In this document: piece by piece, positions 1 through 10,845 of the stretch | Layout: each line of letters starts with the position of its first letter | Position numbering within the stretch: the stretch's first letter is position 1 | Assembly (NCBI RefSeq): GCF_000585395.1 | Contig: NZ_KK073875.1 | Span: 4,102,600 to 4,166,599, forward strand | Length of the DNA: 64,000 nt | Direction of reading: 5' to 3' | Origin: Saccharibacillus sacchari DSM 19268 | Lineage (GTDB): Bacteria > Bacillota > Bacilli > Paenibacillales > Paenibacillaceae | Made by a program: the position numbers and the translations under genes | Notes under the pieces: generated by a model | The model's input: only the letters and a program-made list of their open reading frames with translations | Databases searched by the model: none | Told to the model about the DNA's origin: nothing

Positions 1-2
1 TG

Positions 3-440
3 ATTCCGATGCTGGATCTCCCGGTAGAAGAGCTTCAGAGTTATGCGCAAGCGGTGCTGGAACGTTTCCGCAATCCGTCGATCCGGCATGAACTGCGCTC
101 CATCTCGCTTAACAGCATCTCCAAATTCAAAGCGCGCCTGCTGCCGATCCTGCTTCGCTACGTTCGGGAACGGGGCGAGCTTCCTCCGCGAATCACGCTT
201 GCTTTTGCCGCATTGCTTTACAGCTATCGCGGGGATCGGATCGCGCGCCAAGATGAAGCTTCGGTATTGGGTATTTTTGATCATGCATGGTCTGAACCCG
301 ATTCGTTTATCCCCAATATCTTGGGTCAGACTGCGCTCTGGGGTGTTGATTTGAACGAGATTCCGGGCTTGGCCGCTCGTCTGGAAGGCCATCTGCAAGA
401 ACTCGACTCTTCGGAATTACAGCTCCATCAATTTGTATAG
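3..440 (+). CDS. uxaB: Tagaturonate reductase, C-terminal part (cut by window edge)
   Basis: The reading frame is open from the first bases of the window and ends in TAG at 440, so this is the last ~145 residues of a longer protein. The visible part resembles the C-terminal helical domain of mannitol/altronate dehydrogenases: a basic helix with RFRNPSIRHELRSISLNSIS, then SKFKARLLPIL and an acidic tail. Tagaturonate reductase converts D-tagaturonate to D-altronate with NADH in the cytoplasmic galacturonate branch. The next two genes, altronate dehydratase and uronate isomerase, follow with 13 bases of spacing and then a 4-base overlap, which supports a uxaBAC-type operon. The catalytic N-terminal domain lies outside the window, so the name rests on the C-terminal fold and context. 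Confidence 0.85.
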   Translation: MPMLDLPVEELQSYAQAVLERFRNPSIRHELRSISLNSISKFKARLLPILLRYVRERGELPPRITLAFAALLYSYRGDRIARQDEASVLGIFDHAWSEPDSFIPNILGQTALWGVDLNEIPGLAARLEGHLQELDSSELQLHQFV

Positions 441-453
441 GAGGAATACCGAT

Positions 454-1937
454 ATGCGGACTTTGATGAAAATGAATCCCCGCGACAATGTTGCCGTTGC
501 TCTTCGCCCTTTGTCCGGCGGCGAGCATTTGGATGCGGAAGGTACGGATGTGTCCAGTCTGAGCGATGTCCCGCAAGGCCATAAGATCGCGACCGCTTAT
601 ATCCCGGCAGGCGGCATCGTCATGAAGTACGGAGCGCCGATCGGCTATGCCGCCGAAGATATTCCAATCGGCGGATGGATTCACACGCACAATATCAAAA
701 CCACGCTTGCAGGCGAAGAAGACTATCAATATGAACCGGAGCTGCATCCTGTTGATTATCCGAACCGGGGACTGACTTTTGACGGCTATCGTCGCAAAAA
801 CGGAAAAGTCGGCATTCGCAACGATCTGTTCCTCGTCCCGACTGTTGGCTGCGTCAACGGCGTCGCCGAGCTGATGGTTGCCGAATTCAAAGCGATTCAT
901 CCTGACCTCGGTCCTTTCGACAACGTGACGGTGCTCAAGCATCCGTACGGTTGCTCCCAACTGGGTGACGATCACCGGATGACGCGCAGCATTCTGATGG
1001 ACGCCGTCAACCATCCCAATGCGGGCGGCGTGCTGGTGTTCGGACTGGGATGCGAGAACAATATCGTAGCCGAATTCAAGCAGATGCTGGGCGACTTCGA
1101 CGAATCCCGAGTGAAGTTTCTGGTCGCGCAAGAAGTCGGAGACGAAGTTGAAGCGGGACTGGAACTGCTTGAAGAATTGCATCAAGCGGCTATCGGCGAT
1201 AAACGCGAGCCCGTCCCTTTGAGCGAGTTGAACGTCGGTTTGAAATGCGGCGGCTCCGACGGTTTTTCCGGCATCACCGCCAACCCGCTGCTCGGCGCTT
1301 TCTCCGACTTCCTGATCGGTCAAGGCGGCAGCACCATTCTAACCGAAGTTCCCGAAATGTTCGGCGCCGAAAAAATGCTGATGGCACGCGCCGAAAACGA
1401 AGAGGTATTCGAAAATATCGTCTGGCTGATCAACGATTTCAAACAGTATTTCCTGTCACACGGCGAGACGGTCTACGAGAATCCGTCGCCGGGCAATAAA
1501 GCGGGAGGTATCAGCACGCTGGAAGACAAGTCGCTGGGATGCACGCAAAAGGCAGGCACTTCCGCCGTTGTGGATGTGTTGAAATACGGCGAAAAGCTGC
1601 GTAAAAAAGGACTCAGCCTGCTGCAAGCACCGGGTAACGATCTGGTCGCTTCCTCCGCGCTCGCCGCTTCCGACTGCCAACTGGTACTGTTTACGACAGG
1701 ACGCGGAACGCCGTTCGGCAGCTTCGTGCCTACGGTCAAAGTCGCGACCAACAATGAGTTATTTGCGAAAAAAGGACATTGGATGGATTTCAATGCGGGA
1801 CCGCTGTTGGAAAAGCCGATGGAAGAAATTTTGGAGTCGTTTATCACGTATATAATCGAAGTCGCCAGCGGCCGCAAAACGCGGAACGAAGAAAATCAGG
1901 TGCGCGAACTGGCTATTTTTAAAACGGGGGTAACGCT

Positions 1938-1941
<4 letters not shown>
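454..1941 (+). CDS. uxaA: Altronate dehydratase
   Basis: Cytoplasmic enzyme dehydrating D-altronate to 2-keto-3-deoxy-D-gluconate, the exit of the galacturonate branch. An N-terminal SAF-type domain (about residues 5-85, with GGWIHTHN near 75) is followed by the large dehydratase domain, with GIRNDLFLVPTVGCVNGV, HPYGCSQLGDDH near 164 and CGGSDGFSGITANP near 266. Length (495 aa) fits the family. An in-frame TTG at 433 lengthens the frame, but AGGAGG at 439-444 lies nine bases before the ATG at 454, so that start is chosen. The stop overlaps the uxaC start (ATGA), indicating translational coupling. Confidence 0.95.
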
Positions 1942-3416
<1,475 letters not shown>

Positions 3417-3421
3417 AAATA

Positions 3422-3610
3422 AGATAAGGTCCTGTTCGGGATGGAAAGGCCTACGGGCGGCAGTGGGTTCATTTCGTTACGGTCGCGTGTTGAAATCGAG
3501 AAAATAGATTGAAACTATAAATGGTTTTTCTCGATTTCAAAGGCGAACATTCCATTCCTTCACTGAAATGAACCCGCTGCCTGTTGGCCTTTCAGGAACA
3601 GAGCTTATCT
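3422..3610. repeat. 189-bp imperfect palindrome downstream of uxaC
   Basis: Outer arms 3422-3475 and 3565-3610 are imperfect reverse complements; an inner near-perfect pair lies at 3490-3504 and 3526-3540 (TTGAAATCGAGAAAA and its complement). The transcript could fold into one long interrupted hairpin. The loop-proximal right arm has CAAAGGCGAAC at 3538-3548, a core shared with the palindromes at 4051, 41219 and 61734. It contains no credible ORF. It may act as a terminator or 3'-end stabiliser, or be a dispersed non-autonomous element; the sequence does not decide. Confidence 0.7.
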
Positions 3611-4050
3611 ATTTTTACTTTTTGGGGTAGTTAGGATAGATGAATAATGAAGTACAACAAGCTGCGCCTAGGCGCGGCTTGTTTGGTTTGGGGAAAAGAT
3701 ATTTTTAAGAATAGAGATCCGAAATAACTGGTTTCGCTCACAATTTGCACTACGCTGTTTCCATTGCGTTATCGATTTGTCAATGTAGAGTTGAATAATA
3801 AGGGGAGTAATAGCTTAGATTGCAGAAAAAGCAACGTAGAGCTGTTAATTCAGCGATTTGGAAACGAATGAAGTGTCTACATTGCTTAAAGATCAATCTA
3901 GCTACGGCTAGTCACGAAATATTCTTTCTACGTTGCTTTCAAAGCACTGTAGCAACTCAAAGAACTTGTTTAGCCATCATAGCCAATGACTTGGATTACA
4001 TAGAACTTGCTCTCCTCTCCCCTACCCTAACCCTACCCGTTTGATTCTCT
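3611..4050. other. Gene-free spacer between two palindromes
   Basis: No convincing gene is present. A 74-residue frame at 3820-4044 has only a TTG start, no family resemblance and no ribosome-binding site, and spans an inverted repeat: AAAAGCAACGTAGA at 3827-3840 against TCTACGTTGCTTTC at 3927-3940. A short C/T-rich tract (TACCCTAACCCTACCC) lies near 4023-4038. The stretch probably holds another degraded palindromic element. Confidence 0.4.
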
Positions 4051-4237
4051 TAAAATCCTGTCAGGAAACGAAGCGCTTAGCGGAGGGAGAAATTCAGTGT
4101 AGAAGCGTTAGCGTTAGCGTTCGCCTTTGCATTTGGGAAGCTTCCTATGAAAATTCCAATCCAGCTTCCCAAATGCAACACGCGATCGAAACGAATTTCT
4201 CCCGCAGCGTCCACGCTTCTTTCACGAATAGGATTTT
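4051..4237. repeat. 187-bp imperfect palindrome downstream of the AraC gene
   Basis: Three nested arm pairs are visible: AAAATCCTG near 4051 with GGATTTT at 4231-4237; GAAGCG...GGGAGAAATTC (4070-4095) with GAATTTCTCCC...CGCTTC (4193-4219); and TTTGCATTTGGGAAGC (4126-4141) with GCTTCCCAAATGCAA (4163-4177). Size matches the palindrome at 3422. GTTCGCCTTTG at 4119-4129 is the reverse complement of the core at 3538-3548. It ends 18 bases from the stop of the minus-strand AraC gene, so it could form that gene's transcript end. Confidence 0.7.
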
Positions 4238-4255
4238 CCAAGAATCAGTATATTC

Positions 4256-5137
4256 TCATATCCGAAAAACAGAATGCCGCCGCTGATACTCACCCGGAGT
4301 CAGCATCGTCTCCCTTTTAAACAAACGAGAGAAATAAGTGGCATCCCGAAATCCGCACTGTTCGCCGATTTCCGTAAGCGGATCATTCGAGTGCGCCAGC
4401 AAACGCTTGGCGCGTTCGATCTGTAAATGGTGCCGATAAGCCAGCGGACTCATTCCGGTATATTGCTTCAAACAACGCGATAAATAATCGAAATGATAAT
4501 GCAGATCCTGCTCCATTTGCTCGGAATTGAACGGAAGCCTCAGCATGCGCTCTAAGTAAGCCGCACATTCTTCTCCCAGTTGATCCGCACGAGAGCGCAC
4601 TTGAGACACGGTAAGTTCTTTTTGCAGTTCAAGCAGAAGCTGGCCGAATAAGACATGTAGTTCGTAAGAACGTGCCAGCGTCGGAGTTTCGTACAGACGC
4701 AGCATCCGATCCAGCAAAGGCCGCAGCGACGCAAGATCGATTCTGCCGAACTTGGGAATGCGGACAACGCCAGGGCTTGGAGCGGTTTCTTGACTGGATC
4801 TTGGCGGCAAAGGTTGGCCCGGTGCCGATTCTTCATGCGATTGCGGCTTAGGCTCGCTCGGAATCATATGCCGAAAATGAATCCAATACACTTCTGTATC
4901 GACCTCGGTCAAGCGGTAGCCGCTATGACGCAAGCCTTCCTCCAACACCAACATCTCTTCCTGCCCGATCTCGTATCGCTCTCCCTCCTCTTCCATATAC
5001 AAAGCGCCCGATCCGCAGATAATCAGATCATATGCCTCGAACACCCGCTCGGCGTGCATCATGCCCTGCCGCCAAATGCCATGTCCGATTGCAGCGATTT
5101 GCGGAAAAGGCGGCATAACAAATTCCAACGTCCGCAT
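4256..5137 (-). CDS. AraC-family transcriptional regulator
   Basis: About 293 aa. The N-terminal half is a cupin-like sensing domain (FEAYDLIICGSGALYMEEEG, YEIGQEEMLVLEEGLRHSGY), and the last ~100 residues form two helix-turn-helix motifs (HYHFDYLSRCLKQYTGMSPL and IGEQCGFRDATYFSRLFKRE). The frame extends to an ATG at 5161, but AAGGAG stands nine bases before the internal ATG at 5137, so that start is used. The gene is divergent from the GHL6-type glycosidase at 5360 and shares a 222-base regulatory gap with it; control of that gene in response to a sugar is likely. The ligand is unknown. Confidence 0.9.
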   Translation of the reverse strand: MRTLEFVMPPFPQIAAIGHGIWRQGMMHAERVFEAYDLIICGSGALYMEEEGERYEIGQEEMLVLEEGLRHSGYRLTEVDTEVYWIHFRHMIPSEPKPQSHEESAPGQPLPPRSSQETAPSPGVVRIPKFGRIDLASLRPLLDRMLRLYETPTLARSYELHVLFGQLLLELQKELTVSQVRSRADQLGEECAAYLERMLRLPFNSEQMEQDLHYHFDYLSRCLKQYTGMSPLAYRHHLQIERAKRLLAHSNDPLTEIGEQCGFRDATYFSRLFKRETMLTPGEYQRRHSVFRI

Positions 5138-5359
5138 AGGCTCATTCTCCTTTTTGATCATCGATTAAGCACTTTACTCAATTCGGTCGAGCGGCACTCT
5201 ACGATTTTTCTCGTACATCCTGCTTGCTTCCCGTTCTTTTCCTTCATGATGTAGAGATTGTACGATACGTAGTCGATATTGTCAGCTTCTTTAAGCCTGA
5301 ATATCCGCTAGAGTGGTAGATATCGTACGATATTCTAGTCAATCAAGGAGGAACATGGA
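5138..5359. promoter_or_regulatory. Divergent control region with repeated GTACGATA sites
   Basis: This gap between the AraC gene and the glycosidase contains recurring motifs: TTGTACGATACG near 5257 and ATCGTACGATAT near 5322, plus a related CTACGATTTTTCTCGTAC near 5198. The repeated GTACGATA core on one side of the glycosidase start suggests operators for the AraC protein. The glycosidase ribosome-binding site is AAGGAGG at 5346-5352. The operator role is inferred from repetition and position. Confidence 0.45.
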
Positions 5360-7351
5360 ATGCGATTACGTCAGGTTCATCTGGATTTTCACACATCGGA
5401 AGCGATCGGGGACATCGGGCAACGCTTTTCCAAAAAGCAATTCCAGGACATGCTGAAGCTCGGTCATGTAGATTCGATTACGGTCTTCTCCAAATGTCAT
5501 CACGGTTGGGCCTATCACCCGTCCGAGGCGAACGAGATTCATCCGAATTTGTCGTTTGACCTGCTCGGCGCCCAGATCGAAGCGGCACACGAGATCGGGG
5601 TGAACACGCCGGTTTATTTGTCTGCGGGATTGGATGAAAAATTAGCTCGACGACATCCTGAATGGCTGATCCGCGACAAGCAGGAACGGACAAACTGGGC
5701 TTCTGACTTTATGGAACCGGGTTATCATCAATTTTGCATGAACACGCCTTACTTGGAAATGCTGGCGGACCAGGTACGCGAAGTCGTGGAGCGTTATGAC
5801 GCGGACGGCATTTTCCTCGATATCGTCGGCGTGCGCGAATGCTATTGCCAATTCTGCATTGCTGAGATTCGCAGACGTGGTTCAGATCCCCGAAATACGG
5901 CAGATATGCAGCAGCTTTGGGAAGAAACGTATCTGAAATACGGAACCGCGATGGATGAAGCCGTTCATGCCTTAAAGCCGGATCTGCCGCTGTTCCATAA
6001 TAACGGGCATATTCAGCGCGGACGGCGTGATCTGGCTGCGCTCAATACGCATTTGGAGTTGGAGTCGCTGCCCACTGGCGGGTGGGGATATGATCATTTT
6101 CCCCTGTCGGCCCGTTATGCGCAGGGACTCGGGATGGACGTGCTCGGCATGACCGGAAAATTCCATCAGTCGTGGGGCGAGTTCGGCGGCTTCAAACATC
6201 CCAACGCTTTGCGTTACGAAACGGCACTCAGTTTGGCAAACGGCGCGGGCTGCTCGGTCGGCGATCAGCTGCATCCTTTAGGCGAAATGGATCCGGCCAC
6301 GTATGCGTTGATCGGGGAAGCGTATGCGGAGGTCGAAGCGAAAGAAGAATGGTGCCGCGACGTCGTATCGGTGGCGGATATCGCATTAGTATCGGCAGAA
6401 GCGACAACAACCGATTTCGGCGATAACGCGCGGGATCGCAAAGCGATTGCGGCAGCCGATGCCGGAGCGGTGCGCGTTTTGCTTGAAGGACATTATCTTT
6501 TCGACATCGTCGATCTTGAAAGCGATTGGCTTCATTATAAGGTCGTGATCCTGCCGGACTGCATCGGAATTACGCCGGAGCTGCAAAGCAAATTGAACGA
6601 GTTCACGGCAAAAGGCGGCAAAATTTTGGCTACGGGACGGTCGGGACTGCTTCCGGACGAATCGGCTTTTGCGTTAAAACTCGGTGCTGAATGGTTAGGA
6701 AGATCGACTTTTAATCCGACCTACGTTCGTCCTCACTTTGAGCTTCCTGCACTTCGCCCTGCATCGTTCTTGGTTTATGCGAATGCCTACGAGATCGATT
6801 TGGCCGAAACGGGAAAAACACTTGGCAATCGGCAAAATCCGTATTTTAACCGCGACCTGTTCACCTTCAGCTCTCATCGTCACGCCCCTTCCGATCTGCA
6901 AAATGCGGGACCCGGAATCACCGAAGGGACAGACGGAATTTACGCGGCATGGAATTTGTTCGCCGACTACGCCGAGTATGGCAGTCTGCCGGTCAAACAA
7001 ATCCTGCTGCACCTGCTGGATCGATTGTTGGAGTCGGCGGCGGGAGAGCGCACGCTGCATGTCGATCTGCCTGCGCAGGGCATCGCCACGCTTCAGGCGC
7101 AGCCTGCGGCGAATCGCCGGGTGCTCCATCTGCTCTATGCCCCTCCCGTGCGGCGCGGCAAGGATACCGAGGTGATCGAGGATCTGCCGCTCGTAAAATC
7201 GACGGATGTTCGATTGGCCGAGCAGCGCCCCGTGCGCGAATTGTATCTGGCTCCAGAGCGACAGTCTCTTCCGTTCGTACAGGAAAACGGGCAGGTTCGC
7301 TGTACGGTTCCGGAGTGGTCTTGCCATCAGATGGTGGTTATGGAATTTTAA
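5360..7351 (+). CDS. Putative glycoside hydrolase, GHL6-type barrel with amidotransferase-like domain
   Basis: A 663-aa cytoplasmic protein without signal peptide. Residues ~1-330 look like a TIM barrel of the hypothetical glycosyl hydrolase 6 (GHL6) group: LDFHTSEAIGDIG, SITVFSKCHHGWAYHPS, YDADGIFLDIVG near 146 and LANGAGCSVGDQLHP near 293. Residues ~340-560 have the Rossmann-like pattern of beta-galactosidase trimerisation/class I amidotransferase folds (VVILPDCIGITPELQSKLNE, GGKILATGRSG). The C-terminal ~80 residues look like a beta-sandwich. The catalytic acids and substrate cannot be assigned from the sequence. AAGGAGG precedes the ATG by seven bases. It is probably controlled by the divergent AraC protein. 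Confidence 0.75.
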   Translation: MRLRQVHLDFHTSEAIGDIGQRFSKKQFQDMLKLGHVDSITVFSKCHHGWAYHPSEANEIHPNLSFDLLGAQIEAAHEIGVNTPVYLSAGLDEKLARRHPEWLIRDKQERTNWASDFMEPGYHQFCMNTPYLEMLADQVREVVERYDADGIFLDIVGVRECYCQFCIAEIRRRGSDPRNTADMQQLWEETYLKYGTAMDEAVHALKPDLPLFHNNGHIQRGRRDLAALNTHLELESLPTGGWGYDHFPLSARYAQGLGMDVLGMTGKFHQSWGEFGGFKHPNALRYETALSLANGAGCSVGDQLHPLGEMDPATYALIGEAYAEVEAKEEWCRDVVSVADIALVSAEATTTDFGDNARDRKAIAAADAGAVRVLLEGHYLFDIVDLESDWLHYKVVILPDCIGITPELQSKLNEFTAKGGKILATGRSGLLPDESAFALKLGAEWLGRSTFNPTYVRPHFELPALRPASFLVYANAYEIDLAETGKTLGNRQNPYFNRDLFTFSSHRHAPSDLQNAGPGITEGTDGIYAAWNLFADYAEYGSLPVKQILLHLLDRLLESAAGERTLHVDLPAQGIATLQAQPAANRRVLHLLYAPPVRRGKDTEVIEDLPLVKSTDVRLAEQRPVRELYLAPERQSLPFVQENGQVRCTVPEWSCHQMVVMEF

Positions 7352-7460
7352 ACGACGCGTTCCGATCTACCGCAAATCCGCAAATCTCTTCTGCAACCTT
7401 TCGTTTTAATCGGGCGTCTGTGTGAATAGTTCCGATTCAACCGCAGAAGGAGAACGCCAT

Positions 7461-7583
7461 ATGCGAAAAAAGCGCAGCCGGTTCCTCATTCCCCATCCGT
7501 ATTCGTTAGCGCGCTGCTCCGATGCTGCGAACGAAAAAAATACCGCTCCCCGCCGAACGGCGGAGAAGCGGTATTTCGTTTGA
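7461..7583 (+). CDS. Possible 40-residue ORF with a strong ribosome-binding site
   Basis: AAGGAG at 7447-7452 stands eight bases before ATG 7461, which opens a 40-codon frame ending in TGA at 7583. The peptide begins MRKKRSRFLIPHPYSL and is basic (many Arg/Lys). It overlaps the terminator hairpin of the minus-strand permease gene, which argues against a conserved gene. No family is recognised. It may be chance or a remnant. Confidence 0.25.
   Translation: MRKKRSRFLIPHPYSLARCSDAANEKNTAPRRTAEKRYFV
7533..7576 (-). terminator. Rho-independent terminator of the permease gene
   Basis: AAATACCGCT (7538-7547) pairs with AGCGGTATTT (7567-7576), with an inner CCGCCG/CGGCGG stem. Read on the minus strand, a run of seven T follows the stem. 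It lies 34 bases past the permease stop. Confidence 0.85.
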
Positions 7584-7609
7584 ACCTTCATGCGGCGAAT
7601 AGCCGGGAA

Positions 7610-9016
7610 TCAGTTCGAAGTCGTATCGTAAATGGTTCCTTTTTTGAATGAAGATCCTTTGAAAGCGAACTTGCTCAGCAGCAGATAAGCGATACCCGCT
7701 GTAACGAAGCCGATGATCCAGCCGATGTCCACAAGCAGGAATGCCGCGCCCGCTCCGATGAGCATGGCGAGAATCGCGCTTGGGTTGTAGCCTTTGTAGT
7801 CGCCGTCTTCCCGATACAATTCGGCAGCGTCTACTTTCTGTTTGCGTAGAATGTAGTATTCCACCAGCAGGATGGCTACGATCGGTCCCAGGAAAGCGGA
7901 GTAGATCAAGATGAATGTGTTCAAGCCTTGAGCCGAAGAGTCCTGCACCAGCACCCACGGGAAGGAGCAAAGTGCGAGCAGGCCCGTAATCACGACGGAA
8001 GCTTTGTACTTCAATTTGGTCACGAGCGAGATGACGTAAGCCGGCGGTACAATGTTGGCTACCATGTTTACCGCTACGGCACCGATGACGATGAAGGCCG
8101 ATACCGCTACCGTAATGTAAGGGTTGTCGACGATAACCGCGAAAGCTTTAACCGGGTTGGAGATGCCTGTAGCAGCTGCCATCATAGCACCGATTGTCAG
8201 AACGAAGCCGTAAGCGATAATAATCGGAACGAAGTACAATGCGCTGCGTTTCTTATCGCTGATGCCGGACTTGAGCTCACGGGAGTAATCGGCGGCGCTC
8301 AAGAAGATCGCAGCATAGTTACCGAGGAATACCATGATGAAGGCGAAGAATGGAAGCCCCCATGTTCCTTGTGCGTTTACCCATACGTTCGTAATATCTT
8401 CGCTGTGTTGCGTAAGCAGCAGACCGAAGACATAAACGAGTGCGAGCATGATGACGACCGAGGCAAGCGTTTCCACCCATTTGATCGCATGGAATCCGTA
8501 CAGCGACAAGACAATCTGTACAGCCTGCAAAACAACGAAACAGATTGCAACGTTATCGAATGAACCGCCGCTAAGCACTTTGACGATTTCATTCAATGCG
8601 GTACCTCCGACCCAGCTCTGGAAGCCGTACCAGACGATGGCGGGCACGCCGCGCAGGAATGAGGAGATGACCGAACCTTTGATGCCGAACGACATGCGCA
8701 GTTGAACCACGTAAGGAATACCTGTGCGGTAACCGAACCGATCGTTAAGCGCAAAGATTACCGAGATGATACCGATTGCCAAAATTGCGGCCACGAAGGT
8801 TTGAAGCGCATTCAATGTTGCGACCCCTACGGCGATCAAGCTTGCTCCGAGCGTCATATTCCCGAGATTGACGCCGTCTCCGATCCACATGAACATATAC
8901 GCTACTGGACCAACCGTTCTTTCACTGTCCCGCTTCGGATTCAGGGATTCGTCCAAATTGCTCACTGCCTGCAATTGTGTGTCCTCCGCTGATTGCCCCG
9001 CCAAATTCGTAGACAT
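7610..9016 (-). CDS. pucI: NCS1-family allantoin/hydantoin-type permease
   Basis: A 468-aa integral membrane protein with about 12 hydrophobic segments and the NCS1 signature early in the chain (MWIGDGVNLGNMTLGASLI) followed by GIPYVVQLRMSFGIKGS and VPAIVWYGFQSWVGG. The family imports nucleobases, allantoin or hydantoins with cations. The neighbouring aminotransferase and PucR regulator make allantoin the likeliest substrate, by analogy with B. subtilis PucI. The start has a weak site (GAGGGAGTG) upstream. The gene is 580 bases from pucG, so it probably has its own promoter. Substrate specificity is inferred. Confidence 0.85.
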   Translation of the reverse strand: MSTNLAGQSAEDTQLQAVSNLDESLNPKRDSERTVGPVAYMFMWIGDGVNLGNMTLGASLIAVGVATLNALQTFVAAILAIGIISVIFALNDRFGYRTGIPYVVQLRMSFGIKGSVISSFLRGVPAIVWYGFQSWVGGTALNEIVKVLSGGSFDNVAICFVVLQAVQIVLSLYGFHAIKWVETLASVVIMLALVYVFGLLLTQHSEDITNVWVNAQGTWGLPFFAFIMVFLGNYAAIFLSAADYSRELKSGISDKKRSALYFVPIIIAYGFVLTIGAMMAAATGISNPVKAFAVIVDNPYITVAVSAFIVIGAVAVNMVANIVPPAYVISLVTKLKYKASVVITGLLALCSFPWVLVQDSSAQGLNTFILIYSAFLGPIVAILLVEYYILRKQKVDAAELYREDGDYKGYNPSAILAMLIGAGAAFLLVDIGWIIGFVTAGIAYLLLSKFAFKGSSFKKGTIYDTTSN

Positions 9017-9540
9017 ATTCGCTCACTCCCTCTTTTTGGTTGCCTGTATCGATCCGTTATTTACGGATGAACGGAAGTCCAGTAAGATAACATCACTTTT
9101 CTATGTAATGTATTCTTACCCTTTGCTTTATGGTTCTTATTTTATCAGCTTGACGCGGCAAATCATTAGCAAAAACGTAGATTATGAATCTGTTCGCTGT
9201 TGATATTGAACAAAAAAAGTTTACATCATTCTTACAATAGAATTTGACTCTTTCTTTTGTTCCTTGCCAAGTCCTTCTTGCAAAAAAATCGGGACATCGG
9301 AAACACGCACGGTTCAAGCGGGTTTTCGGGGGCGTAACCTAACCTCTTAAGCAGTCATGGTACGAGTACCTTGTCAACTCTTAACCTTACTTTTAGCGTT
9401 GACAAGGTATTGGGTCAGCTTCTTGTCCCGAAATAATAAGACTCCGATTTACAAGGAATTCGCTTCCCGTTTAAAACTTCTCCGCACTATCGCAGGAAAG
9501 CAAGAACTCAAAAAAATACCTTTTTTTGAAAAACTTGCGC
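9017..9540. other. Intergenic region with a perfect 12-bp hairpin
   Basis: No gene is visible between the permease start and the pucG terminator. TACCTTGTCAAC at 9367-9378 and GTTGACAAGGTA at 9398-9409 form a perfect stem with a 19-base loop, inside a weaker outer pair (TCGGGACA near 9289 and TGTCCCGA near 9424). TTTTTGGTTGCC near 9034-9045 partly resembles a PucR box and lies just upstream of the permease start. No purine-riboswitch core was found on either strand. Confidence 0.45.
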
Positions 9541-9595
9541 AAAAGGACCCCGGAAACTTGAGAGGCTCGGAATCCTTTTTGTCGCGGCGCAATCT
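9541..9595 (-). terminator. Probable terminator of pucG
   Basis: On the minus strand, TTGCGC and AAAAGGA pair with TCCTTTT and GCGCAA across a ~25-base loop, followed by a T-rich tract (TTTTTC, then TTTTTTT). It lies directly after the pucG stop at 9598. Confidence 0.6.
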
Positions 9596-9597
9596 TT

Positions 9598-10845
9598 TTA
9601 CAGAGCCAATGCACCCGCTTCAACCTGCTCGTACACGTCAAGCGCGCCTTGTACGCCGCGTCCGACCGTAATCGGAGCATGGTGTCGGATCAACACGGCT
9701 TCCAGCGCAGCCAGAACGAACAGCACGTTCTCTTTGCGGCAGCTGTAGCCCATCGTTCCGATCCGCCAGATCTGTCCGTGCAATGGGCCGAACGAGCTTG
9801 CGATCTCGATGCCGAACTGATTCAGCAGCATGCTGCGCACCGACTCGCCGTCCACGCCCGCAGGAATTTTCACGCAGGTCACGACCGGAAGCTTCCAGGC
9901 TACGTCGTTGAACAATTCCAGGCCCATGCCGCGAATACCGGCCATCAACGCTTTTTCATGCAGCTTGTGGCGTTCGAAGCGCTCTTCTAGTCCTTCTTCC
10001 AACAGAATGCGCAACCCTTCGCGCAGCGCGTACAGCATCGAGGTCGCTTCCGTGTGGTGATTCAGGCGGCGCGGACCCCAGTAGTCTTGCAGCTGGCTAA
10101 GATCGAAATAGTTGCTGCGGATCGGATGAGCCACGTAATGAAGGTCGCTTTCTTGCGCAACGCCGCGTTCGACTTTTTTCCGGCTTTCCAAAATGCGTTC
10201 CACGCGCTCGTTGTACGTGACAGGCGCCATGCCCGAAGGGACGGAGATGCACTTTTGCGTGCCGCCGATCACCGCATCCAACTGCCATTCGTCTACTTTG
10301 ACCGGAGTGCCGCCGATCGAAGCCACAGCGTCTACAACCGTCAATACGCCAAGCTCGCGACAAGCCGGGCCGATCTTGTCGAGCGGTTGCATGCAGCCTG
10401 TCGAAGTCTCTCCGTGCACGATTGCCAGAATCTTCGGTTGTACACGTTCCACTTCGTCAATGACGGCCTGTTGGTCAAAGACCTCGCCCCATGTACATTC
10501 CATCAGGTGAACCTCGGCGCCGTTACGCTCTGCGATCTCCGTAAGCAAGTGACCGAAACGACCGAAGATCGGGATCAGAACTTTATCGCCCGGCTCGATC
10601 AAACTGCACAGAACCGCTTCGATCCCCGAGCGGGATGTTCCGTCTACCGGAAACGCCCACTGGTTTTTCGTCTGGAAGGTCTCTCGCAGCATTTCCATCG
10701 TCTCGTTCATCATCCGCGTGAACTCCGGATCGAATTGTCCGAGAATCGGCGTCGCCATCGCGCGAAGCACTCTCGGATCGGCTTCGACCGGCCCCGGAGT
10801 CATAATCGTTCTCAAAGGTGCATGGATTTCGCGGTACTTCGTCAT
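9598..10845 (-). CDS. pucG: (S)-ureidoglycine--glyoxylate aminotransferase
   Basis: Class V aminotransferase of 415 aa, the size of B. subtilis PucG. Visible are the glyoxylate-transaminase N-terminus (TIMTPGPVEADPRVLRAM), GTSRSGIEA for cofactor phosphate binding, VDAVASIGGTP and the PLP-lysine motif GGTQKCISVPSG (Lys near 195). PucG transfers the amino group of ureidoglycine to glyoxylate during allantoin breakdown; alanine-glyoxylate activity is the family alternative. The frame runs upstream to 10950, but AGGAGG at 10856-10861 places the start at ATG 10845. Divergent from pucR, whose product likely controls it. Confidence 0.85.
   Translation of the reverse strand: MTKYREIHAPLRTIMTPGPVEADPRVLRAMATPILGQFDPEFTRMMNETMEMLRETFQTKNQWAFPVDGTSRSGIEAVLCSLIEPGDKVLIPIFGRFGHLLTEIAERNGAEVHLMECTWGEVFDQQAVIDEVERVQPKILAIVHGETSTGCMQPLDKIGPACRELGVLTVVDAVASIGGTPVKVDEWQLDAVIGGTQKCISVPSGMAPVTYNERVERILESRKKVERGVAQESDLHYVAHPIRSNYFDLSQLQDYWGPRRLNHHTEATSMLYALREGLRILLEEGLEERFERHKLHEKALMAGIRGMGLELFNDVAWKLPVVTCVKIPAGVDGESVRSMLLNQFGIEIASSFGPLHGQIWRIGTMGYSCRKENVLFVLAALEAVLIRHHAPITVGRGVQGALDVYEQVEAGALAL

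Noticed and set aside
307-1323. 338-residue minus-strand frame opposite uxaA
   Set aside because: Antisense shadow of uxaA, with shadow-like composition.
3820-4044. 74-residue ORF
   Set aside because: TTG start, no ribosome-binding site, no protein-like conservation, and it spans an inverted repeat.
9017-9360. Purine riboswitch upstream of the permease
   Set aside because: The conserved junction sequences of the purine aptamer were not found on the minus strand.
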